Shown: positions 7,088 through 13,395, counted from the stretch's first letter. The stretch: DNA of 13,727 bases from an uncultured Fretibacterium sp. (GCA_937915755.1 CALGGR010000105.1:1-13727); one strand, 5' to 3'. Notes: generated from the letters alone by a model not told the origin. A program made the numbers and translations.

Positions 7088-8230
7088 ATGGATGACTTAA
7101 TTTTAATCCATCATGGCATTAAAGGTCAGAAGTGGGGCACGAGAAACGGTCCTCCCTATCCACTTGACTATGAGGATCATAATGCTGCTGAGAAAAGAGA
7201 GAATTCTAAAAGCTCTTTGAATAATTACGAAAATCATAACGATATTGAAAGCCCTGGATCTGGAGGGTCATCTTCAACAAAGACAACCTCAAATGATCAT
7301 AGCGAGCAGAACAGTAATCAAGAGAAAAAAACTGAAGAGTCTGAAAAGAAATCGTTGCATGATAGACGCAAAGAAGCTCTTTTGGCCAAAGGTTTGTCTG
7401 AAGAAGAAGCAGAGGCTCAGATTCAGTTTGAGAATAGAGCTGCCGCCATTGCCATAGGATGCGCTGCTGTCGTTGGTGCAAGCGTTGCATATAATCTTGT
7501 TAGCGAACAAAATATTGTTAACGACTTTACTCTTTCTGGGGGCACGGAAATGTACCGTGTAGCATCATCTGATTCCACAGAAATGCGTGATATGTTTTAT
7601 GCAACGACAAACAAAATTGATGCTACGAAATATGCAGGAATGTATGCGCAACAGAAACAGGTTCAAGCGAAGTTTCTTGGTAAATCGAAAGATATATATC
7701 AGAAGGTGCTGTCTTCTAAATCTGACATCAAAGTTGCAGGTTCTAAAACTGCCAAAGAAGTATACGAGCAATTGTATAAAACAGATCCAGATTTTAAGAA
7801 AGCCAATTTTGGCCTAAGCTACGATGCATTTAATAAAGGCAGCATTATGAGCGATAAAAATAGTGGTGAAAATAAAAAGTTTTTTGAAGCGTTGCAAGCC
7901 AAAGGCTATGGCGGAGTTATTGACATTAATGACGCTAAATATTCTGGATATGAAGCTAATAAGCCAGTAATTTTGTTCAATCAACAATCTAATGTAAATG
8001 TTAACAGTGTACGAAAACTTTCAGATGCAGAAATTAATAGAAACACAACAATTGGCATGCTAGTTTCTCTAGGTCAGGGAGCGTTAAGAAACACATCTAT
8101 GACCGGAACAATTGTGACTTATGCTGGAGTTAGTGCGATTGGTAGTGCGTACGCCAAGAGTCAGGGTCTGGATGTAGATGCTGCTGGCGATACTGATATT
8201 TCAACTAAGAAAAAGAAAAACATAAATTAG
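7088..8230 (+). CDS. Tagged phage protein 6: membrane segment and ADP-ribosyltransferase-like domain
   Basis: The product has 380 residues and the recurring ggttaattcaaa leader. The variant tag is at 8-26 (HHGIKGQKWGTRNGPPYPL). A polar Ser/Asn-rich linker spans 36-90, then an acidic helix, then a hydrophobic segment at 117-138 that is probably membrane-spanning. Residues 150-315 resemble the ADP-ribosyltransferase-type fold of toxins and phage proteins: MYRVASS with R157, FYATT near 170-174, AGMYAQQ near 183, and a late strand block with KGYGGVIDIND and PVILFN (272-298). A second hydrophobic stretch lies at 321-352 and the tail is Lys-rich. The Glu usually needed for catalysis is not obvious (E289 is a candidate), so activity is uncertain. 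T4 Alt is a precedent for a virion-delivered ADP-ribosyltransferase. Confidence 0.75.
   Translation: MDDLILIHHGIKGQKWGTRNGPPYPLDYEDHNAAEKRENSKSSLNNYENHNDIESPGSGGSSSTKTTSNDHSEQNSNQEKKTEESEKKSLHDRRKEALLAKGLSEEEAEAQIQFENRAAAIAIGCAAVVGASVAYNLVSEQNIVNDFTLSGGTEMYRVASSDSTEMRDMFYATTNKIDATKYAGMYAQQKQVQAKFLGKSKDIYQKVLSSKSDIKVAGSKTAKEVYEQLYKTDPDFKKANFGLSYDAFNKGSIMSDKNSGENKKFFEALQAKGYGGVIDINDAKYSGYEANKPVILFNQQSNVNVNSVRKLSDAEINRNTTIGMLVSLGQGALRNTSMTGTIVTYAGVSAIGSAYAKSQGLDVDAAGDTDISTKKKKNIN
7101..7128 (+). repeat. 28-bp direct repeat, copy A (variant tag)
   Basis: It is identical to 8538-8565 and encodes LIHHGIKGQ of the variant tag. Downstream, the RNGPPYPL codons also remain similar. Confidence 0.85.
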
Positions 8231-8259
8231 GAAAACCAAGGGCGTTAGAAACTGTTTTC

Positions 8260-8288
8260 TTGACATAATTATTTTTGTCCACTATGAT
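8260..8288 (+). promoter_or_regulatory. Consensus sigma70 promoter of the 56-codon gene
   Basis: TTGACA at 8260-8265, a 17-base spacer, and TATGAT at 8283-8288. The ATG of the small gene lies 30 bases downstream with aaaggaggg at 8302-8310. Confidence 0.88.
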
Positions 8289-8317
8289 TTAAGCAATCGA
8301 TAAAGGAGGGCAAAGCT

Positions 8318-8488
8318 ATGTTTGGAACAATGGAAGAGCTGCTGGAATTGTACATAAAAGTAAAAGATGGATCTGCCACAGAAGACGAGCGATCCAAATA
8401 CTTATGTATAATCGGAACAGCCTGCATAAAAGAAGATAGTTTAATTAAACAGTTGGAGTCAATGAGAAAAGAGAAGTCGCTTAAATAA
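8318..8488 (+). CDS. Small moron-like protein in its own promoter-terminator cassette
   Basis: This 56-residue protein begins MFGTMEELLELYIKV and ends ESMRKEKSLK. It has a near-perfect ribosome binding site and a consensus promoter, and its last codons form part of an intrinsic terminator. It is helical and charged, has two cysteines (C30, C36), and shows no recognisable domain. It carries no tag. The compact unit, with its own signals, lies between two tagged genes, which suggests a moron expressed from a prophage independently of the late operon. Possible roles include a small regulator, an anti-defence protein or an antidote to a neighbouring effector; none can be chosen from sequence. Confidence 0.75.
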   Translation: MFGTMEELLELYIKVKDGSATEDERSKYLCIIGTACIKEDSLIKQLESMRKEKSLK

Positions 8489-8504
8489 AGCGGCTTTTCT
8501 TTTT
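8467..8504 (+). terminator. Intrinsic terminator of the 56-codon gene
   Basis: gagaagtcgctt (8471-8482) pairs with aagcggcttttc (8488-8499) over 12 positions including two G-U pairs, with a 5-nt loop. The flanking aaaa and the following ttttt extend the stem and give the U-tract. The hairpin overlaps the end of the coding region and lies 15 bases before the next gene. Confidence 0.88.
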
Positions 8505-8518
8505 ATGGTACTTTGAAG

Positions 8519-9310
8519 ATGACAAATGATATTTTAGTTTTAATCCATCATGGCATTAAAGGTCAAAAATGGGGAGTAAGAAACGGTCCTCCTTATCCTC
8601 TTGCTGATAATGCGCATTCCTCAAGCGAAAAGACTGCCGGTGGCCTTATGACTACACTTGCTATCTATACGGCTACTAATGTTGCTTTGCTAGCAGCATA
8701 TGCAGGACTAGTGTCTTATGCAAATGACAAGGCTGATAAAAGGCGCACTCAGCAGTACGACGAGGAGTATTATCAGAAGCGAAAAATCAAATCTTTGAAA
8801 GACGCTCCTAAGATTGATCCTAAGTCCATGAGCATGAGCGAGCATATGGCGGCAGTGAATCCAGACTATCCAACAGGCGGCACGACAGAGAATTGCATGT
8901 TTTGCTCTACGGCAATGGCAATGAGAATGAAAGGCTACGATGTTCAGGCAGAGGAATGCCCGGTTGGTTGGAGCAGCAATAATCTTGAATCAACCTGGAC
9001 CGGGTTTAAGTCTGAAAGTCCTAAGGTCGGAACAGCGAAAGATCTCGAAGACTATCTGCTAGCCCAAGGAGAAGGGGCTTATGGCAACACAATGGTCTTT
9101 TGGACTCTCGGCGGTGGGCACAGTTTGTTTTACCATGTTGACAATGGTAAAGTTAATGTGTATGATACACAGGCGAATAAAATGGTCGACTTTGAGGACC
9201 TTAGTGCCAGAATCATGATTCCTGCAACGGAGGTAATCAGGCTGGACAACTGTGAACCTACCGAAATGGTGCTTGGGGCTGTAAAGGCGAGAGAGGAGAA
9301 GAAAGCATGA
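8519..9310 (+). CDS. Tagged phage protein 7: membrane helix and papain-like toxin/deamidase-type domain
   Basis: The start is given as ATG 8519 (263 residues); TTG 8513 is possible. Neither has a good ribosome binding site, unlike every other tagged gene. The variant tag is at 10-28 (HHGIKGQKWGVRNGPPYPL). A membrane helix follows at about 42-68, then a Lys-rich stretch. Residues 113-245 match the layout of papain-fold polymorphic toxin domains (Tox-PL, papain fold toxin 1): NPDYPTGG, ENCMFCSTA with C126 and C129, MKGYDVQAE, then GGGHSLFY with H201, and VYDTQANK with D216. Cys, His and Asp occur in the order and spacing expected for a papain-like triad. Such domains are proteases or glutamine deamidases, and the target here is unknown. 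The stop overlaps the next start by four bases. Confidence 0.8.
   Translation: MTNDILVLIHHGIKGQKWGVRNGPPYPLADNAHSSSEKTAGGLMTTLAIYTATNVALLAAYAGLVSYANDKADKRRTQQYDEEYYQKRKIKSLKDAPKIDPKSMSMSEHMAAVNPDYPTGGTTENCMFCSTAMAMRMKGYDVQAEECPVGWSSNNLESTWTGFKSESPKVGTAKDLEDYLLAQGEGAYGNTMVFWTLGGGHSLFYHVDNGKVNVYDTQANKMVDFEDLSARIMIPATEVIRLDNCEPTEMVLGAVKAREEKKA
8538..8565 (+). repeat. 28-bp direct repeat, copy B (variant tag)
   Basis: It is identical to 7101-7128 at the nucleotide level, which links the tags of the ART-like and papain-like genes. Confidence 0.85.
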
Positions 9311-9564
9311 CAATTGAAGACGTTGTAAAAATATTTAATGACAAAGTTCCGTATCGTAGGCCTGTGAAATACGCTAGGCAAGGCGACACGTGGTATCTAT
9401 ACACAGAGAACACAGCAAACGGAGGACGGCATCTTCCTGTTATTGAGAACGGATGGTACTCCGTTACAGATGAAAAAGTCCTTCCGGTAACTCCTCTTGA
9501 TATGCCAGTAAACATTCAAATGATTGCTATCCCAATCAAATACCGGACGATAGGAACTAAATAA
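9307..9564 (+). CDS. Small phage protein of unknown function before the portal
   Basis: The protein has 85 residues and its ATG overlaps the stop of the papain-like gene. It looks like a small beta-rich globular protein: YARQGDTWYLYTEN (22-35), GGRHLPVIENGWYSV (39-53), and a proline-rich C-terminal half (VLPVTPLDMP). It has no cysteine, no membrane segment and no tag. Coupling to tagged protein 7 could mean a partner or immunity-type role, or it may simply be a late-operon accessory gene. I do not recognise the family. Confidence 0.65.
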   Translation: MTIEDVVKIFNDKVPYRRPVKYARQGDTWYLYTENTANGGRHLPVIENGWYSVTDEKVLPVTPLDMPVNIQMIAIPIKYRTIGTK

Positions 9565-9582
9565 CTCAAAGGAGGCATCACA

Positions 9583-10836
9583 ATGCCAGTATGGACAGAC
9601 AGGTTTAAAAATGCCTGGAATGCCTTTATGAATCGAGATCCTCCTTATGAGTATCGAGATCTAGGCATGGTTTCGACGTATCGACCTGATCGAATACGAT
9701 TGACACGAGGTCATGAGCGATCGATAGTCACAGCGATCTACAATAGAATAGCGGTTGATTGTGCTGCAATCACCATACAACATGCAAGACTGGATGAGAA
9801 TGGGCGTTATGTGGAGCTCATTAAATCCGGTCTTAATTATTGTCTGAACACAGAAGCAAACATCGATCAGACCGGAAGAGCTCTGGTACAGGATGTTGTT
9901 ATGTCAATGTTCGATGAAGGATGTGTTGCTATTGTACCTGTTGATACGACGTTCAATCCGAACGTCACAGATGCTTATGACATAAAGACGCTTCGAGTAG
10001 GCAAGATCGTTCAATGGCACCCGTACCATGTTAGAGTGCGAGTATACAATGAACGAATCGGTCAGCATGAAGAGGTAACGTTACACAAAGACTTTGTGTC
10101 AATAGTCGAGAACCCTCTTTATGCAATCATGAACGAGCCGAACTCAACGCTTCAGCGACTGATCAGAAAGCTGAACCTTCTTGATGCGATTGATGACCAG
10201 AGTGGTTCCGGAAAACTGGATCTTATCATTCAGCTTCCTTACATCATCAAGACCGAAGCGCGTCGGATTCAGGCAGAAGAGCGTCGAAAGAACATTGAAA
10301 TGCAGCTAGCCAATTCCAAATACGGTATTGCTTATACTGACAGCACCGAGCATATTACTCAGTTGAATCGATCAGTTGATAACAATCTTATGAACCAGAT
10401 CGAGTACCTGACAAACATGCTTTACAGTCAGCTTGGCATTACGAAAGAGATTTTGGAAGGCACTGCAAACGAGCAGGTAATGCTCAACTATTACAACCGA
10501 ACAGTGGAGCCTATTGTCTCAGCGATCGTCAATGAGATGAGAAGGAAATTCTTAACCAAGACTGCCAGATCTCAAGGGCAGTCTATTGTTTTCTTCAGGG
10601 ATCCATTCAAAATGGTGCCGGTTAACCAGATTGCTGAGATTGCTGATAAGTTCACACGTAATGAGATTATGTCGTCGAATGAAATCAGGCAGATTGTCGG
10701 CATGAAACCGGTTGATGATGAGAAGGCAGATGAACTGAGAAACAAGAATCTTAATGCTCAAGTTGATCAGACATTTGCAACTACGAATTCTGGAGACAAA
10801 GATTCTCCAAGTGACCTTATAAACTTTCCAGACTAG
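9583..10836 (+). CDS. Portal protein (HK97 type)
   Basis: The protein has 417 residues and is preceded by a strong aaaggagg in the 18-base gap. The sequence matches the Phage_portal family pattern: an N-terminal region with Y54 and N55 (IYNRIAVDCAA), the central QWHPYHVRVRVY strand region, the wing and clip around LNLLDAIDDQSGSGKLDLI, the helix with YLTNMLYSQLGITKEILEGTA (282-302), and FRDPFKM near 347-353. The C-terminal tail is polar (NSGDKDSPSD). It forms the dodecameric ring at one capsid vertex, through which the terminase pumps DNA. It lies directly upstream of the protease-capsid gene, the standard HK97 order. Confidence 0.95.
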   Translation: MPVWTDRFKNAWNAFMNRDPPYEYRDLGMVSTYRPDRIRLTRGHERSIVTAIYNRIAVDCAAITIQHARLDENGRYVELIKSGLNYCLNTEANIDQTGRALVQDVVMSMFDEGCVAIVPVDTTFNPNVTDAYDIKTLRVGKIVQWHPYHVRVRVYNERIGQHEEVTLHKDFVSIVENPLYAIMNEPNSTLQRLIRKLNLLDAIDDQSGSGKLDLIIQLPYIIKTEARRIQAEERRKNIEMQLANSKYGIAYTDSTEHITQLNRSVDNNLMNQIEYLTNMLYSQLGITKEILEGTANEQVMLNYYNRTVEPIVSAIVNEMRRKFLTKTARSQGQSIVFFRDPFKMVPVNQIAEIADKFTRNEIMSSNEIRQIVGMKPVDDEKADELRNKNLNAQVDQTFATTNSGDKDSPSDLINFPD

Positions 10837-10845
10837 TGGGTTTCA

Positions 10846-10896
10846 GGACTTGAGCCGATGATCGAACTATGGAATAAGAGATAAAGTCCGTATTCC
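10846..10896 (+). other. Possible pseudoknot in the portal-protease gap
   Basis: The 137-base gap 10837-10973 has no open reading frame of note. GGACTT (10846-10851) pairs with AAGTCC (10884-10889), and GGAATA (10871-10876), inside that loop, pairs with TATTCC (10891-10896), outside it. This is the arrangement of an H-type pseudoknot. A tiny CGA/TCG hairpin may form at 10856-10864. The role is unknown, and short pairings like these can occur by chance. Confidence 0.3.
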
Positions 10897-10973
10897 GATG
10901 CAAGATTCTAAGTTTAAGAAATGAAGCAGCAGTCTAAGGTTTATATATTTTTGTAAAAGAAGGTATTGAACAG

Positions 10974-13385
10974 ATGAGTAGATCCATAGCACAGTACGAT
11001 TTTAGTGGTTGGGCCACTAGAAATGACATTAAGTGCTCTGATGGACGTACAATCCGTAAAGATGCATTCAAGCATAATGACGGACAGACGGTACCGCTGG
11101 TCTGGAACCACGACCATAATGACCCCATGAATGTTCTCGGGCATGCTTTGCTTGAGAATAGAGACGAAGGTGTTTACGCGTATTGCTCGTTTAACAGCAC
11201 TCCTGCCGGGGCAAATGCCAAACAGCTTGTTCAGCATGGGGACGTAAATGCTCTGTCAATTTATGCAAATCAGTTGAAGCAGTACGGTAGCGACGTTGTC
11301 CATGGAGCAATTCGTGAAGTGAGCCTTGTTCTTGCCGGTGCCAATCCCGGGGCGCACATTGATGCAATTCTTGAGCATGGTGAGCTTTCCGAAGATTCCG
11401 CCATTATCTACAATGACATGGAAGAGCTCTTCATTGAGCATACTGTGACAAGCGAAGGTGAAAGTTTCAAAGCTACGGCTGAAGAAGCGAAACCTGCTAA
11501 GAAAGTTGCAAAAGGTAAAGCTCAGCCTAAAGAGGAAGAGAAACCTGCCAAGACAGAGGATGAGCCTATTGCCCATGCAGATGATGAGAAGGAAGAAGAG
11601 CCCAAGACAGAAGAGAAGTCTGAAGATGACGAAACAGTTAAGGATGTCTTTGACACTTTGACTGAGAAGCAGAAGAAAGTAGTCTATGCCCTTATTGGAC
11701 AGGCTATTCAGGATGCTAAAGGCGGTAAAGTCGAGCACTCTGAACTTGCTCATGCTGATGAGGAAGAAGACGATGACGACGATGACGACTCTAAAGACGG
11801 CGAAACCGTTAAGGATGTGCTGGACACTTTGAGCGAAAAGCAGAAGAAAGTAGTCTACGCACTTATTGGCAAAGCCATTCAGGATGCTAAGAATGGCAAA
11901 ACAAATACTGATCAGGATGATAAATCCGAAGGAGAAAAAGAAATGAAGCATAATGTGTTTGAAGCAAAAGAAGAGAAGACCGATGACGTTTACATCTCCC
12001 ACAGCGAGATGAATGATATTTTCGCAGATGCTAAGCGTAATGGCAGCCTCCGTGAAGCATGCCTTGCTCATGGCATTGACAACGTCGATTATCTCTTCCC
12101 CGATGCCCGTAACGTTACCGACACCCCTGAGTTCATTAGCGAACCCGACGAATGGGTTACCAAAGTTATGAATGGGACTCGTCATACCCCGTTTGCTCGC
12201 ATTAAGACCCTCTTTGCCGACATTACCGAAGCTGATGCTCGTGCTCGTGGCTATGTAAAGGGTAATCGCAAAGTTGAAGAAATCTTCCCGCTGCTCAAGC
12301 GTGTTACGACTCCGACAACCGTTTACAAGAAGCAGAAACTCGACCGTGACGATGTTGTTGACATTGTTGACTTCAACGTTGTTAACTGGCTGAAGTCCGA
12401 AATGCGCGGCAAACTCGATGAGGAAATTGCTCGTGCTATTCTGATCAGCGACGGTCGTAATCCTGTCTCTGAAGACAAAATCAACGAAGAGAATATTCGC
12501 CCGATCTGGACTGATGATGATCTCTTCACCATTAAGAAAGCTATCTCTGTTGCTTCCAATGCTACGGAAGATGCTAAAGCTAAGGCATTCATTCGTGCTG
12601 CACGCAAGGCTCGCAAGAACTATCGCGGCACTGGCACTCCGACTCTCTTCACCACCGAAGACGTTGTTACCGATGCTCTTCTGATGGAAGACAACACCGG
12701 TCGCGTTGTGTATGATACGATCGACAAGCTCGCAACGGCTCTCCGTGTGAAAGAGATCGTTACCGTTCCTCCGATGGAAGGCGCTATGCGTGAAGAAGAC
12801 GGTAAGACCTATTCTCTGCTTGGCATCATCGTCAACCTGGCTGACTACAATGTCGGTGCTGATAAGGGTGGCGCAGTCAACATGTTCGATGACTTCGATA
12901 TCGACTACAACCAGCAGAAGTATCTGATCGAGACTCGTTGCTCTGGTGCTCTTGTGAAGCCCTACTCTGCGATTGCTCTTGAACTTACTTACAGTGCTAT
13001 TCTTGAGGTGGAGCCTGAAGATTCTACTGAAGTACTTCTTGGTAAAGCTGTAAGCGCTCTTCAGACGGACGTTATGGTTCATGACAAGTTCATTAAGGGT
13101 ACTCTGCACTATGTGACTGGCTACACTGGGTTCTCTGGAAATGCTGAGCTCCAGTCTGGTAACTATCTCGCTCTTAAGTTCGACGTGTCTGACGGTGCTG
13201 TGACGACTGTTCAGCTCATTGGCGCAGTTGACAATCCGAATCCGGTCACTCTCGATTCTGACAAGAACATCGTTCTTCGCATTGTGGACAAGAACAAGCA
13301 GAAGATCAAGGTTGTCACGACCCTTGGCGACGATGTCATCACCAAGACCTACAGTCTTGCCGGTCTGACTCTCGAAACGGTCTGA
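10974..13385 (+). CDS. Prohead protease, scaffold and major capsid protein fusion
   Basis: This is one 803-residue reading frame. Residues 1-160 are an S78-type prohead protease with H46 (VWNHDH) and S95 (NALSIYA) as the likely catalytic pair, plus the typical IREVSLVLAGANPGA at 113-127. Residues 165-322 are a low-complexity acidic and Lys-rich segment holding two 33-residue repeats (220-252 and 277-309) and an Asp run, most likely the scaffold (delta-domain-like) part. Residues 324-669 are an HK97-fold capsid protein. Residues 670-803 add a beta-rich extension, perhaps an Ig-like surface domain. The protease would free the capsid part after shell assembly. The ATG at 10974 has a weak agaagg. 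An internal start may also make capsid alone. Confidence 0.92.
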   Translation: MSRSIAQYDFSGWATRNDIKCSDGRTIRKDAFKHNDGQTVPLVWNHDHNDPMNVLGHALLENRDEGVYAYCSFNSTPAGANAKQLVQHGDVNALSIYANQLKQYGSDVVHGAIREVSLVLAGANPGAHIDAILEHGELSEDSAIIYNDMEELFIEHTVTSEGESFKATAEEAKPAKKVAKGKAQPKEEEKPAKTEDEPIAHADDEKEEEPKTEEKSEDDETVKDVFDTLTEKQKKVVYALIGQAIQDAKGGKVEHSELAHADEEEDDDDDDDSKDGETVKDVLDTLSEKQKKVVYALIGKAIQDAKNGKTNTDQDDKSEGEKEMKHNVFEAKEEKTDDVYISHSEMNDIFADAKRNGSLREACLAHGIDNVDYLFPDARNVTDTPEFISEPDEWVTKVMNGTRHTPFARIKTLFADITEADARARGYVKGNRKVEEIFPLLKRVTTPTTVYKKQKLDRDDVVDIVDFNVVNWLKSEMRGKLDEEIARAILISDGRNPVSEDKINEENIRPIWTDDDLFTIKKAISVASNATEDAKAKAFIRAARKARKNYRGTGTPTLFTTEDVVTDALLMEDNTGRVVYDTIDKLATALRVKEIVTVPPMEGAMREEDGKTYSLLGIIVNLADYNVGADKGGAVNMFDDFDIDYNQQKYLIETRCSGALVKPYSAIALELTYSAILEVEPEDSTEVLLGKAVSALQTDVMVHDKFIKGTLHYVTGYTGFSGNAELQSGNYLALKFDVSDGAVTTVQLIGAVDNPNPVTLDSDKNIVLRIVDKNKQKIKVVTTLGDDVITKTYSLAGLTLETV
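11631..11729 (+). repeat. Scaffold repeat unit 1 (33 codons)
   Basis: It encodes residues 220-252 (ETVKDVFDTLTEKQKKVVYA onward) of the protease-capsid fusion. It matches unit 2 at 27 of 33 residues and is amphipathic and helical. Confidence 0.9.
11802..11900 (+). repeat. Scaffold repeat unit 2 (33 codons)
   Basis: It encodes residues 277-309 (ETVKDVLDTLSEKQKKVVYA onward). It is separated from unit 1 by a hinge with a run of Asp and Glu (about 261-275). Confidence 0.9.
11929..11934 (+). promoter_or_regulatory. Internal ribosome binding site for the capsid part
   Basis: aaggag lies 8 bases before an in-frame ATG at 11943, exactly at the boundary between the acidic scaffold segment and the capsid sequence. 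Its position and quality exceed those of the fusion's own start, so independent capsid translation is plausible. Confidence 0.6.
11943..13385 (+). CDS. Major capsid protein, possible separate product from internal start
   Basis: This is the in-frame 480-residue C-terminal part of the fusion, starting MKHNVFEAKEE. It contains the HK97-type body (for example FPLLKRVTTPTTVYK, the long helix DAKAKAFIRAARKARKN, and SLLGIIVNLADYNVGADKGG) and the beta-rich C-terminal extension of about 130 residues. The Arg codons shift to mainly cgt/cgc here, whereas neighbouring genes use aga and cga often, as expected for the most abundant virion protein. A separately initiated capsid would raise the ratio of shell to protease. 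This product is proposed from the internal aaggag and has not been shown. Confidence 0.5.
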   Translation: MKHNVFEAKEEKTDDVYISHSEMNDIFADAKRNGSLREACLAHGIDNVDYLFPDARNVTDTPEFISEPDEWVTKVMNGTRHTPFARIKTLFADITEADARARGYVKGNRKVEEIFPLLKRVTTPTTVYKKQKLDRDDVVDIVDFNVVNWLKSEMRGKLDEEIARAILISDGRNPVSEDKINEENIRPIWTDDDLFTIKKAISVASNATEDAKAKAFIRAARKARKNYRGTGTPTLFTTEDVVTDALLMEDNTGRVVYDTIDKLATALRVKEIVTVPPMEGAMREEDGKTYSLLGIIVNLADYNVGADKGGAVNMFDDFDIDYNQQKYLIETRCSGALVKPYSAIALELTYSAILEVEPEDSTEVLLGKAVSALQTDVMVHDKFIKGTLHYVTGYTGFSGNAELQSGNYLALKFDVSDGAVTTVQLIGAVDNPNPVTLDSDKNIVLRIVDKNKQKIKVVTTLGDDVITKTYSLAGLTLETV

Positions 13386-13395
13386 GAAATTCAAA

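Noticed and set aside
8229..8261. Terminator after tagged protein 6
   Set aside because: An eight-pair A/T-rich stem (8229-8236/8254-8261) has a 17-nt loop and no U-tract, and it overlaps the -35 box.
1370..8600. RiPP precursor family with a shared leader
   Set aside because: The bodies are 150 or more residues long with folded domains, and no modification enzyme, transporter or core peptide pattern is present.
10604..10613. Further copy of the attcaaaatg leader
   Set aside because: It lies inside the portal gene, encodes PFKM in frame, and has no start-site context.
10852..10889. Hammerhead ribozyme or group I intron core
   Set aside because: ccgatga resembles but does not match the CUGAUGA core, no GAAA partner is present, and the stretch near 10878-10889 resembles a group I P7 strand without the rest of an intron.
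10921..10949. Promoter before the protease-capsid gene
   Set aside because: A TATATT at 10944-10949 has no acceptable -35 hexamer at 16-18 bases.
11256..13394. 712-residue open frame on the reverse strand
   Set aside because: It is fully antisense to the clear protease-capsid gene, has no recognisable domain and no ribosome binding site, and follows from the codon bias of the capsid gene.
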